Source: Bifidobacteriaceae bacterium (GTDB lineage: Bacteria > Actinomycetota > Actinomycetes > Actinomycetales > WQXJ01). Taken from it: 38,626 nt of DNA. Below the pieces are notes generated by a model. The model saw only the letters and a program-made list of their open reading frames with translations, made no database searches and was not told the DNA's origin. The position numbers and the translations under genes were made by a program. The stretch lies in contig JAITJZ010000071.1 of NCBI GenBank assembly GCA_031278655.1, positions 1 to 38,626 of the forward strand, in the 5' to 3' direction. Below are positions 1 through 7,245 of the stretch, one piece after another (the stretch's first letter is position 1; each line of letters starts with the position of its first letter).

Positions 1-17
1 CCGACCGCCGCCTGAGC

Positions 18-75
18 TGTGTTAAAATTCACAAATCACCGCGTTTTTTGCCCTCGTGTGGTAATTTTGACCACT
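18..75 (-). repeat. Diverged copy of the 60-bp hairpin element
   Basis: This 58-bp stretch aligns end to end, without gaps, to the reverse complement of the two elements at 6884-6942 and 7043-7102. It keeps the central CCGCG-T-run and the CCTCG block, and its right end reads TTTTGACCACT. The left arm has decayed to TGTGTTAAAATTCACA, so the inverted repeat is imperfect. It lies upstream of the first gene in the opposite orientation to the other two copies. The function is unknown. The alignment was made by eye. Confidence 0.7.
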
Positions 76-257
76 CGGCCACGGCCGCCCCCGGGCGACC
101 CCAAACCCAGACAACCGCCTGACCTGCGACAACGCGAAAACCCAGCCGAACGGCATCGGGCGGCGTCAAATGCGGCCCGGCGGACCACCGCCCCCGGGGC
201 TTCGCCGACAGCGGAATCGGGTGGCGCGAAGGGCGTGCGGACCAAGAGACTGTCAGC

Positions 258-1214
258 GTGGACGCGATCGAGCGGGTCAGAGGAATGGGGCGCGGCCAAG
301 CCAGGCGCGTGCGGATCGATGGGCAGCGGTTGTGGCGCGGCGTGTACGTCGGCGCCGGCGCCGAGGACGACCCGAACAGCCTCGCCAACCGCGCCCGGGC
401 GGCGTTGGCGATCTCGCCGCCCGGCGCCCTCGTGTGCGGGCTGACGGCCTTGGCGCTGATCGGCGCCGAACTGCCCAAGGCGCTCGCGGCCCAGGCCCAA
501 GAGGCGGTGCATGTGCTGGTGACGCCGGCTTCGTGGCGCGGGCCGAGGCGTCCCGGGCTGGTGGTGCACCGCGAGGCGCGGGCCCCGGAGCGATGGTCGG
601 CGCGCCCCGCCGCCATTGCCATCGCCCACCCGGCGCACTGCTGGGCCCAGGTGGCAACGGCCTTGGCGCTGGAACACCCCTGGCTGCCCGGCGGCGAGCG
701 GCGCCCTACCGCCCGGGGACTGTTCGTCGACCCTGGCAAGCGGCGCTTTCTTGAGGCGATCCAGGTCGCGGACGCGCTGATGCGGCGGCAGAACCCGAAG
801 TTGACGGAGGACCAGTTCCGCGACCACATCGCGGGCCTCGGCCGGCGGCGCGGCGTGCGGACCATCCGCGAGTTGGCCGCCCACGCGCGGGCGGGCACGG
901 ACTCGCTGACCGAGACTTGGCTGCGACTGATCGTCTGGGACGCGGGCTTCCCCGTCCCGGAGGTCAATCATCCTGTGGCAGCCGGCGGTTCGACCCGATT
1001 CCTGGACTTGGCTTGGCCCGAATTGAAAATCGACCTCGAGTTCCAGGGCCGCCAGCATTTCGAGAATCAGGCCCAAGCTTTCTCCGACTTCCAGCGCCGC
1101 AGCCAACTGGGCGCCCTCGGCTGGCGCACGGTCGAGGCCGTTTACGGCGATCTGGCCGCGCCAGGCGCCTTGGTTCAGAGACTGGCCGCCGCCTTCGCGG
1201 CCGCCAGCGACTGA
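258..1214 (+). CDS. AbiEi/DUF559-like protein, probable PD-(D/E)XK nuclease fold
   Basis: This 318-residue protein has the layout of a common actinobacterial family. The N-terminal part resembles the AbiEi antitoxin-like winged-helix region (LWRGVYV near 25-31, then a CGLTALALIG segment). The C-terminal part (about 215-310) resembles DUF559/Vsr-type nuclease-like domains: TRFLDLAWPELKIDLEF, GRQH, then LGWRTVEAVYGDL. In most relatives the last acidic motif reads E-x-D-G; here it is E261-F-Q263-G, so catalytic ability is uncertain. The start is a GTG at 258 with no clear ribosome binding site. It stands alone, convergent with the DUF554 gene. The biological role is unknown; these proteins are often scattered as single genes, and no toxin partner is visible. 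The last 30 bases of the gene are part of a duplication that continues downstream. Confidence 0.75.
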   Translation: MDAIERVRGMGRGQARRVRIDGQRLWRGVYVGAGAEDDPNSLANRARAALAISPPGALVCGLTALALIGAELPKALAAQAQEAVHVLVTPASWRGPRRPGLVVHREARAPERWSARPAAIAIAHPAHCWAQVATALALEHPWLPGGERRPTARGLFVDPGKRRFLEAIQVADALMRRQNPKLTEDQFRDHIAGLGRRRGVRTIRELAAHARAGTDSLTETWLRLIVWDAGFPVPEVNHPVAAGGSTRFLDLAWPELKIDLEFQGRQHFENQAQAFSDFQRRSQLGALGWRTVEAVYGDLAAPGALVQRLAAAFAAASD

Positions 1215-1430
1215 CCTCGCCCGATGCCGTCCGCCCGGGTTCCCGTGTCCGCGCCGGTTCCCCGGTCCGCGCGGGTTCCCGGGTCCGGCCCGGTTCCCGT
1301 GTCCGCCCGGCTCTGGCCGCCGCCTTCGCGTCCGCCAGCGACTGACCTCGCCCGATGCCGTCCGCCCGGTTCCCGGGTCCGGCCAGGTTCCCGTGTCCGC
1401 CCGGCTCTGGCCGCGCCGGCCGTGGCCGAG
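1182..1430 (+). repeat. Tandem duplication of gene 3' end plus GTTCCCG(T/G)GTCCG minisatellite
   Basis: Bases 1182-1238 (the last codons of the upstream gene, its TGA and the following 12-mer) recur at 1313-1369 with a single mismatch, giving a period of 131 bp. Between and after the copies lie short units of the type GGTTCCCG(T/G)GTCCG(C/G). A third partial copy of CCCGGCTCTGGCCGC ends near 1415. The region separates two convergent genes and contains no plausible gene of its own. Confidence 0.8.
1219..1230 (+). repeat. GCCCGATGCCGT 12-mer, representative of a dispersed family
   Basis: Exact copies of this 12-mer on the plus strand are at 1219-1230, 1350-1361, 11229-11240 and 21561-21572. 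Exact copies on the minus strand are at 150-161, 2896-2907, 15919-15930, 21733-21744 and 30981-30992. Near copies are GCCCGATGCCGC at 6958-6969 and ACCCGATGCCGC at 2708-2719. All lie between genes, just after stop codons, in low-complexity protein segments or tails, or (2896-2907) on a start codon. The function is unknown. Confidence 0.75.
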
Positions 1431-1451
1431 GCGGCGCCCGCCAACTCGGCG

Positions 1452-2201
1452 CTAGCGGCCCAAGCCGACCAACCAGGCCAGCAGCGGCGCGAAGACCAGG
1501 GCTGGCAAGAGATCCGCGACCGCGATCTTCTTCAACCCGGCCAGGCGGATGCCGAGCCCCAAGAGGATGACCCCGCCGGCGGCACCCAAGGCGTCGACTT
1601 GGCCAGCCGACAAGAACTCCCCCAGCCCCAGCCCCAACAGGGTCAATGAGCCTTGGTAGAGCGCCAGAGGCAGGACCGAGAAGGCGACCCCCACGCCCAG
1701 GGTCGAGGCGAAGGCGACCGCCGCGAACCCGTCGAGCACAGATTTGACAATCAACTGCTCGGCGCCGCGCCCCAGCCCGTCGCTGAGCGATCCCAGGATC
1801 GACAGCGGCCCGACGCAGAACAACAGCGTCGCCGTCACCAGTCCCTCGCTGAACCGCCCCGGTTCGGCGCCGCGCGCCAGTTTGCGCCGCAGCCATTCGG
1901 CCCCGGCGCCGATGCGTTCCTCCAGGCGCGCCAGCGACCCCAGGACCGCGCCAACGAGCAGCGCTCCCAGCACAATCAGCATCGGCGCTTGGGCGCCGAC
2001 CTCCTCGGTCAGCGCCGGGCTGAGCCCGTCGGCTATGGCCATGGCCCCAAGGACAATGGTGAACAGCCCCAGGCATTGCGTCACCAGCGTCCGCGTCCGT
2101 TCTGGGAAACGGTTGCCGAGCGCCAGGCCCAGGCCCGATCCGGCCAAGACCGCGACTATGTTGATGACCGTTCCGGCGCCCCTGAACACGACCCCCATCA
2201 T
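1452..2201 (-). CDS. DUF554 family integral membrane protein
   Basis: This 249-residue hydrophobic protein has the typical DUF554 (YdfK/YqgA) opening, GTVINIVAVLAGSGLGLALG. A loop follows (residues about 30-40) with NRFPERTRTLVTQCLG, and then about six further membrane segments. The motif LFCVGPLSILGSLSDG in the middle is also characteristic. The family's function is not established. The ATG at 2201 is chosen because it shares the classic ATGA overlap with the phosphopantetheinyl transferase stop, so the two are probably translationally coupled; a GTG at 2219 directly after GGAG is the alternative. It is the last gene of the gntP operon, although a link with gluconate is not obvious. Confidence 0.85.
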   Translation of the reverse strand: MMGVVFRGAGTVINIVAVLAGSGLGLALGNRFPERTRTLVTQCLGLFTIVLGAMAIADGLSPALTEEVGAQAPMLIVLGALLVGAVLGSLARLEERIGAGAEWLRRKLARGAEPGRFSEGLVTATLLFCVGPLSILGSLSDGLGRGAEQLIVKSVLDGFAAVAFASTLGVGVAFSVLPLALYQGSLTLLGLGLGEFLSAGQVDALGAAGGVILLGLGIRLAGLKKIAVADLLPALVFAPLLAWLVGLGR

Positions 2202-2902
2202 AGGGACGGCGCCAGCCACTCCTGACGCAGGCTGGCGCGCCGCGCCGCGGCCGCCTCCAAACAGACCCAGCCGATCAGGTCCCGTCGCGGTCCGCCCGCC
2301 AGCGGCAGGAACCCCACCCCCAACGCCGCCGGATCAAGCGTCGAGAAGCCGCCCAGCCCGCCCGCGATCCCTCGGCCGGACCATTTCAGGTAGGCCTCCT
2401 TCTTGGTCCAGACCTCCAGGAGGCGCCGCCCGCGCGCCCCCGGCGCCGCCGCCTCAACGAAGGCGCGTTCGTCGGGCGCGAAGCGGCGCGCCAGCGCCGG
2501 GTTCACCGCTCGCCCGGCGATCTCGAGGTCCAACCCGCAGGCCACGCCCGCCAGGGCGACGCCCACGTACGGCCCGGCGTGGGCGATCGAGAACCAGAAT
2601 TCCGGCAATTCCACCAGGTAGGGCCGCCCGGCGTCGGTCCGCGCCCAGGTCAGCTTGCCCGGCCCGGTCAGTTTGCGTGGCCCGGTCAGCCCGCCGGACG
2701 CCGCATCACCCGATGCCGCCGGCCCCGTCACCCCGGTCAGCCCCGTCAGCGCCGACCGCGCCGCCTCCTCGACCAGCGCCCGGGCCAACCGCGTCCGCTC
2801 GCGCGCGCCAGCCGCGACCGGACCTGTCCCGCCGCCAGCCGGCGGACCTCCCGCTGTCGCCGCTGTGAGGCGGACCAAGACCGTGACGTTGGCGGACGGC
2901 AT
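2198..2902 (-). CDS. 4'-phosphopantetheinyl transferase superfamily protein
   Basis: This 234-residue protein belongs to the Sfp/AcpT-like family, which moves the phosphopantetheine arm of CoA onto a serine of acyl or peptidyl carrier proteins. Visible hallmarks are FSIAHAGPYVGVAL, then GLDLEIAGR (magnesium-binding D-x-E) and WTKKEAYLKWSGRG (the W-x-x-KEA motif), all in family order. Between residues about 45 and 80 there is a Gly/Thr/Pro-rich repetitive insertion (TGLTGVTGP, LTGPRKLTGPGKLTW) encoded by repeats of CCCGGTCAG. The ATG at 2902 is preceded by GGAAG seven nucleotides upstream and lies inside a copy of the dispersed 12-mer. It begins 26 bp after the fused gluconate gene. The carrier protein substrate is not in this window. 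Confidence 0.85.
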   Translation of the reverse strand: MPSANVTVLVRLTAATAGGPPAGGGTGPVAAGARERTRLARALVEEAARSALTGLTGVTGPAASGDAASGGLTGPRKLTGPGKLTWARTDAGRPYLVELPEFWFSIAHAGPYVGVALAGVACGLDLEIAGRAVNPALARRFAPDERAFVEAAAPGARGRRLLEVWTKKEAYLKWSGRGIAGGLGGFSTLDPAALGVGFLPLAGGPRRDLIGWVCLEAAAARRASLRQEWLAPSL

Positions 2903-2928
2903 CGGGCAACTTCCGGACGGTCGCGCGC

Positions 2929-4401
2929 TCAGGCGGCGGGGGCCGCCGGGGCGCCGGTGTGGGCGACGGGGTGGCCGCCGAACTGCGCGCGCAGGGCCGA
3001 GACGACGCGGATGGCGGGGTTGTCGCGGCGCTGGGAGGCCTGGCGGGCGTACAGGCTGGCGGCCGTGACCGGCAGCGGCACGCCCAAGTCGAGGGCGGCC
3101 TCGATCATCCAGCGGGCCTCGCCGGAATCCTCGGCCCGGGCGGCGTAGTGTTTCAGGCCGGGGTCCGCCTTCAGCGCCTGGACCAGCAGGTCCAACAGCC
3201 AGGAGCGGACCACCGAACCTTCCTGCCAGGACGCCACAACGCCATCCGGATCGTCGATCAGCCCGCTGGCCCCAAGCAGGTCGTAGCCCTCGCCGAGGGC
3301 CTGCATCATGCCGTATTCGACGCCGTTGTGGACCATCTTGGCGAAATGCCCGGCGCCAACGGCGCCGGCGTGGACAAAGCCGCCGCCGGCCGGCGCCAAG
3401 GCGGTGAAGACAGGCATGGCCCGTTCGACATCGGCCTGGTCGCCGCCCACCATCAGGGCGTAACCGTTCTGGCGTCCCCAAACGCCGCCGGAGACGCCGG
3501 CGTCCGCGAAGTGGACGCCGCGCTCGGCCAACTGGGCGGCGTGGACGGCATCGTCGCTGTAGGGCGAGTTGCCCCCGTCAACGACCAGGTCGCCGGGCTC
3601 CAGCAACTCGGCCAAGCGGGTGATGGTCTGGTCGGTGGGCGCGCCCGCCGGCACCATCACCCACACCAATCGGGGCGCTGGCAGGGCTTTGACCAGCGCC
3701 TCCAACGAGTCGACGTCGCGGGCCGAGGTGGCGGAGGCGTCGAAGCCGCAAACGGCGATGCCGTGGTCGCGCAGGCGGGCGGCCATGTTGCCGCCCATGC
3801 GGCCGAGCCCGATCATCCCGATGGCGCCCGCCGGGCCCCCGGCCAGCCCGAGCCGCTCGATCACGAAGTCGACCTCTTGGCCGGGGCTGAGTCCCCGGTC
3901 CAGGTCCACGGTCACATGGTCCTCATCCGGGTCCAGTTGCTCCAGGTCGGCGTATTGCGAGGCCAGGAGGCTGGCGGGCATGAAATGCCCCTGCCGCGCG
4001 CCCAGCCGGGACTCGACCGTCGCGGGCGAGCCCGCCATGTGCACAAACACCACCCCGGGCGCCCGCAGCAGCTCCCTATAGGAGCGCTTCAGCGCCGAGC
4101 AGGTCATGACACCGCGCCGGCCGGCGGCGATCTCCTGGTCGATCCATTGGCGCAGCGCCTCCAGCCAGGGCAGGCGGTCCTGGTCGGTCAGGGGCACACC
4201 GGCGGACATCTTGGCCACGTTGGCGTCCGAGTGGAAATCGTCCGCCTCGGCGAAGTCCCAGCCCAGCCGGCCGGCCATGAGCGCCCCGGCGGTGGTCTTG
4301 CCGGAGCCGGACACGCCCATGAAGACGACGACCCGCACTTGGTCGCCTTGGAGCGCGCTCGTAGGCGCGCTGGGTGGGGTCGGGAGAGATTGGTCGGTCA
4401 T
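2929..4401 (-). CDS. Fused gluconokinase / 6-phosphogluconate dehydrogenase
   Basis: This single 490-residue polypeptide has two complete enzymes. Residues about 20-187 are a GntK-type gluconokinase: P-loop GVSGSGKTT at 29-37, ADDFHSDANVAKM, CSALKRSYR and RQGHFMPASLLASQ. Residues about 192-480 are a short, YqeC/GndA-type 6-phosphogluconate dehydrogenase: Rossmann GLGRMGGN at 198-205, DGGNSPY at 275-281, SGGVWG at 304-309 and the catalytic GHFAKMVHNG with Lys355. The expected combined activity is gluconate plus ATP to 6-phosphogluconate, then oxidative decarboxylation to ribulose-5-phosphate. No stop or frame change lies between the domains. The start ATG at 4401 follows GAGGAG at good spacing, and that site overlaps the gntP stop codon ten bases upstream, so the two are co-transcribed. 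NAD rather than NADP use is inferred from the short dehydrogenase type. Confidence 0.95.
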   Translation of the reverse strand: MTDQSLPTPPSAPTSALQGDQVRVVVFMGVSGSGKTTAGALMAGRLGWDFAEADDFHSDANVAKMSAGVPLTDQDRLPWLEALRQWIDQEIAAGRRGVMTCSALKRSYRELLRAPGVVFVHMAGSPATVESRLGARQGHFMPASLLASQYADLEQLDPDEDHVTVDLDRGLSPGQEVDFVIERLGLAGGPAGAIGMIGLGRMGGNMAARLRDHGIAVCGFDASATSARDVDSLEALVKALPAPRLVWVMVPAGAPTDQTITRLAELLEPGDLVVDGGNSPYSDDAVHAAQLAERGVHFADAGVSGGVWGRQNGYALMVGGDQADVERAMPVFTALAPAGGGFVHAGAVGAGHFAKMVHNGVEYGMMQALGEGYDLLGASGLIDDPDGVVASWQEGSVVRSWLLDLLVQALKADPGLKHYAARAEDSGEARWMIEAALDLGVPLPVTAASLYARQASQRRDNPAIRVVSALRAQFGGHPVAHTGAPAAPAA

Positions 4402-4411
4402 TGTTTGCTCC

Positions 4412-5923
4412 TCACACGAAGATGCCGACTATCAGCACGAACACTAGGGCCGTGACGGACAAAATACACTCCATCAGCGACCAGGTCTTGAAGTTTTGGC
4501 CCACCGTCACACCCATGTACTCCTTCACCAGCCAGAAGCCGGCGTCGTTGACGTGTGACAAGAAGACCGATCCGGCGCCGATCGCCAGCACCAACAGGGC
4601 GACTTCGGCGCCGCCGAGCCCGGCGGCGGCCGGGGCCAGAATGCCGGCCGTGGTCACGATCGAGACGGTGGCCGAGCCGGTGGCGACGCGCACGATCACC
4701 GCCACCACCCAGGCCAGCAGCGTGATCGGGATGGCCGAGCCTTCGACAAAGGTGGCGATGACGTCGCCGATGCCGGTGTCCACCAGCACGCCTTTGAGCC
4801 CGCCTCCGGCGCCGACGATCAAGATGATCCCGGCGATGGCCGGCAGGCCGCCCGCCGCCGAGTCGTTGACCTTGCTCCAGGGCATTTTGCCGCCCCGGCC
4901 CAGCACCACCATGGCCACGACCAAGGCGATGGCCAGGGCCACGGTCGGTGTTCCGACAAAGCCGAGGAGGGCACCGAACCAGCTTGGGGCGACCTCGTCG
5001 CCGCCGGCCGGGGCCGGATTGGCGATCTCGTAGATGGCGTTGGCCAGCATCAACACCACGGGCAGCAGGACGCAGACGACGGCCGCCGCGAACGACGGAC
5101 GCGACTTGGGGACGGCGGCGGCCGGGGCGTCATCGTCCCCGAAGCCATCCGAGCTGGCGCCGCCGCCCTGGCCGCTCTGGCCGCCCTGGCCGCTCTGGCC
5201 GATCAGCGCTGTCATCGAAGCAGGCACGGCCACCGGCACCCAGCGCGCGGCCAGCGTGGCGAAGAGCGGGCCGGAGACGATCACCGTCGGGATCGCCACC
5301 AACACCCCGAACATCAAGGTCAGGCCGAGGTTGCCGTTCTCGAAGTTGGCCAGCGCGGCCAGCGGGCCGGGGTGGGGCGGGACCAGTCCGTGCATGGCTG
5401 AAAGCCCGGCCAGGGTCGGGATGGCCACACGCATCAGCGGCAGCTCGGCCCGCTTGGCCACCAGCAGGATGACGGGGATCAGCAGCACCACTCCGACTTC
5501 GAAGAACATGGGCAGGCCGATCAGCGCCCCGACCAGGGCCATGGTCCACGGCAGGGAGCGTTTCGACGAGTGCGCCACCAGGGTCTCGACTATGCGGTCG
5601 GCGCCGCCCGAGTCGGCCAGCAGTTTGCCGAACATGGCGCCCAGCCCCACCAGGATGCCGACCGAGGCCATGGTCTTGCCGAAGCTGTCCGCGAACGATG
5701 TCACCGTGGCGGTGGCGCCGTAGCCGGCGCCGATCCCAATCACCAGGGCTGAGACCAGCAGCGCCACGAAGGGATGGATCTTGGCCCAGGTGATGAGGGC
5801 CACCAGGACGGCTATGCCGATGACCGCGAAGGTGATCAGGCGGCCCTGGTCGAGTTCGACTTTGGCGACCGCGGCGGCGGTCGGCAGGGCCATTGCAACG
5901 GGGGTGAGAGTGCTGGTGAACAT
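4412..5923 (-). CDS. gntP: Gluconate permease, GntP family
   Basis: This 503-residue membrane protein with about twelve or more hydrophobic segments belongs to the GntP family of gluconate:H+ symporters. Family features include MHGLVPPHPGPLAAL near the middle, GLPMFFEVGVVLLIPV earlier, and the C-terminal SHVNDAGFWLVKEY followed by TWSLMECILS. A cytoplasmic loop at about 265-300 carries a Gly/Gln/Ser repeat (GQSGQGGQSGQGG) and an acidic stretch. I chose the ATG at 5923 because AAGGA stands seven bases upstream; an in-frame TTG at 5971 has no such site. It is the first gene of the gluconate operon and diverges from the GntR-type regulator. Substrate assignment rests on the neighbouring kinase/dehydrogenase. 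Confidence 0.95.
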   Translation of the reverse strand: MFTSTLTPVAMALPTAAAVAKVELDQGRLITFAVIGIAVLVALITWAKIHPFVALLVSALVIGIGAGYGATATVTSFADSFGKTMASVGILVGLGAMFGKLLADSGGADRIVETLVAHSSKRSLPWTMALVGALIGLPMFFEVGVVLLIPVILLVAKRAELPLMRVAIPTLAGLSAMHGLVPPHPGPLAALANFENGNLGLTLMFGVLVAIPTVIVSGPLFATLAARWVPVAVPASMTALIGQSGQGGQSGQGGGASSDGFGDDDAPAAAVPKSRPSFAAAVVCVLLPVVLMLANAIYEIANPAPAGGDEVAPSWFGALLGFVGTPTVALAIALVVAMVVLGRGGKMPWSKVNDSAAGGLPAIAGIILIVGAGGGLKGVLVDTGIGDVIATFVEGSAIPITLLAWVVAVIVRVATGSATVSIVTTAGILAPAAAGLGGAEVALLVLAIGAGSVFLSHVNDAGFWLVKEYMGVTVGQNFKTWSLMECILSVTALVFVLIVGIFV

Positions 5924-6045
5924 CGGCGTCCTTAGACTCTGAGGGTCGGTTGTTGATGCAATTGTGGCCAAGCCCGCAACGGGTGCGCGCTTTCGAGCCT
6001 ACTTGTCTTGCGCGGGCGATCCGGCTTTGGATTACCTTTCGGCTC

Positions 6046-6075
6046 ATCGTGTCGTATATGGCATATGTTTGTCAA
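6046..6075 (-). promoter_or_regulatory. Probable gntP promoter with overlapping operator
   Basis: On the minus strand a consensus -35 TTGACA lies at 6075-6070. The expected -10 position 17 bp downstream holds only a weak hexamer (ACACGA). The spacer contains a perfect short inverted repeat, ATATG-G-CATAT (6056-6066). AT-rich palindromes of this type are unusual in this GC-rich DNA and suit a GntR-family dimer. A related CATATATG lies at 6097-6104 on the regulator side. Repression by the adjacent regulator is inferred, not shown. Confidence 0.4.
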
Positions 6076-6168
6076 GCGGGGCGGGTTCTTAGAGTCCATA
6101 TATGAGTAATATTGCCTACTGGTCGTGCCCTTAGTGCTTTTTTGGCTCACTTATGCGACAATTACGAA

Positions 6169-6873
6169 ATGGCTGTGTCCACCTCCGTCCATGATCGCGT
6201 GCTCGACGCCTGGGGCATGGGAATCGTCTCCGGGGCCTACCCGCCCGGCAGCCGGATCGCCATCGGCGATGAAGTGACGGCCGCCAACGCCTCGCGGACC
6301 GTCGCCCGCGAGGCGGTCCGCGTGCTCGAATCGATGGGCCTGGTGACCGTCAAGCGGCGCGCCGGGGCGGTCGTCAACCCGCCCGACCAGTGGCATGTCT
6401 TCGACCCGCAGTTGATCGCCTGGCGCCTGCGCGGCCCCGAGACGGCCGCGCAAATCCTCCAACTGTCCGAACTGCGCAACGCCGTCGAGCCGACGGCCGC
6501 CCGCCTGGCCGCCGCCAACGCCACGCCAGACCAATGGGCCGCCCTGACCGAGGCCGCCATCGGCCTGGTGGCCCACTCGCGCGCCGCTGACGCCGCCGAC
6601 TACCTCGCCGCCGACATCCGTTTCCACAGGACGCTGCTCCAAGCCAGCGGCAATCCGATGTTCGCCGCCCTGGGCGGCATGGTCGAGGCCATCCTGCGCG
6701 GCCGCACCGAGCAGGCGCTGATGCCGTCCACCGCCAACCCGGTCGCATTGCGCCTGCACGGCGACATCGCCGCCGCCGTGGCCGGTGGCGACGCAGCCGC
6801 CGCCGAGGCCGCCAGCCGAGCCCTCATCGAAGAAGCCGACCAAGCCGTCCAAGAGGCCGCGCGCCAATCCTGA
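6169..6873 (+). CDS. GntR family regulator, FadR subfamily
   Basis: This 234-residue transcription factor has an N-terminal winged helix (residues about 5-70, with GAYPPGSRIAIGDEVTAANASRT in two parts and the recognition region VAREAVRVLESMGLVTVKRRAG). It is followed by an all-helical FCD ligand-binding domain (about 90-225). The linker DQWHVFDPQLIAWRL is typical of sugar-acid regulators of this subfamily. The metal-binding pattern of FCD domains is partly visible (D and H in AADIRFHRTLL, later H in LRLHGDI). Start choice: the ATG at 6169 begins the conserved domain. There is no Shine-Dalgarno sequence, but GACAAT six bases upstream could be the -10 of a leaderless transcript. Its divergent position beside gntP suggests it senses gluconate or 6-phosphogluconate and represses the operon. 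Confidence 0.9.
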   Translation: MAVSTSVHDRVLDAWGMGIVSGAYPPGSRIAIGDEVTAANASRTVAREAVRVLESMGLVTVKRRAGAVVNPPDQWHVFDPQLIAWRLRGPETAAQILQLSELRNAVEPTAARLAAANATPDQWAALTEAAIGLVAHSRAADAADYLAADIRFHRTLLQASGNPMFAALGGMVEAILRGRTEQALMPSTANPVALRLHGDIAAAVAGGDAAAAEAASRALIEEADQAVQEAARQS

Positions 6874-6883
6874 CCCCCGCGCC

Positions 6884-6942
6884 CAGTGGTCAAATTGACC
6901 ACTCGAGGCCCAAAACCGCGTTGAGTGGTCAATTTGACCACA
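6884..6942 (+). repeat. 60-bp hairpin element, copy 1
   Basis: Two reverse-complementary palindromes, AGTGGTCAAATTGACCACT (6885-6903) and AGTGGTCAATTTGACCACA (6924-6942), flank the 18-bp spacer at 6905-6922. Each palindrome is itself nearly self-complementary, so the DNA could form either two cruciforms or one long hairpin of about 20 bp. It begins 11 bp after the regulator's stop codon, between convergent genes, where it could act as a bidirectional terminator. There is no T tract. Confidence 0.85.
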
Positions 6943-7042
6943 CCCCAGCCCGCCATTGCCCGATGCCGCCCAACCCAGTTCTCGCGTCATGCCTGGTCAA
7001 GCGGTCGCGCCGGTTTTCGTCGGCCCCAGGGCGCCCCGGCAC

Positions 7043-7102
7043 GAGTGGTCAAATTGACCACTCGAGGCCCAAAACCGCGTTGAGTGGTCAATTTGACCAC
7101 TC
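7043..7102 (+). repeat. 60-bp hairpin element, copy 2
   Basis: This is a perfect copy: 21-bp arms at 7043-7063 and 7082-7102 are exact reverse complements, separated by the same 18-bp spacer as copy 1 (GAGGCCCAAAACCGCGTT). It lies 159 bp from copy 1 in the same orientation. The 100 bp between them (6943-7042) are unrelated GC-rich DNA with no gene, and contain a near copy of the dispersed 12-mer at 6958-6969. Confidence 0.9.
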
Positions 7103-7125
7103 CAGATCCGGCCCCGCGCAACTGC

Positions 7126-7245
7126 CGGGGACGGGGGGCGGGGCACAGGCGGGGGGCTGCCGGGGGGCGGGCCTCAGGCGGGGGGCCGGTCGGGGCGGGT
7201 CTGACGGGGGGCGGGGCTCAGGCGGGGGGCTGGTCGGGGCGGGCT
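7126..7245 (+). repeat. G-rich minisatellite overlapping the rarA 3' end
   Basis: Two and a half units repeat with a period of about 44 bp. Each has the pattern CGGGGGGCGGGG, CTCAGGCGGGGGGC, then GGTCGGGGCGGG. The last unit (from 7217) contains the rarA stop codon and its last residues, so the extra units look like duplications of the gene's end. Runs of four to six G on the plus strand every few bases give strong G-quadruplex potential. The region would be C-rich in the rarA transcript and G-rich in any read-through from the regulator gene. Confidence 0.8.

Noticed and set aside
2902-3481. N-terminal extension of the phosphopantetheinyl transferase to 427 residues
   Set aside because: It overlaps the dehydrogenase domain in another frame; the ATG at 2902 has a proper ribosome site.
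2959-4455. A 498-codon plus-strand frame antisense to the gluconate enzyme gene
   Set aside because: It lacks family motifs and is explained by GC-rich codon bias of the real gene opposite.
6884-7102. Repeat-spacer-repeat look of the palindromes as a small CRISPR array
   Set aside because: Alternate repeats are inverted relative to each other, the 18-bp spacer is identical in both units, and there is no leader or cas gene.
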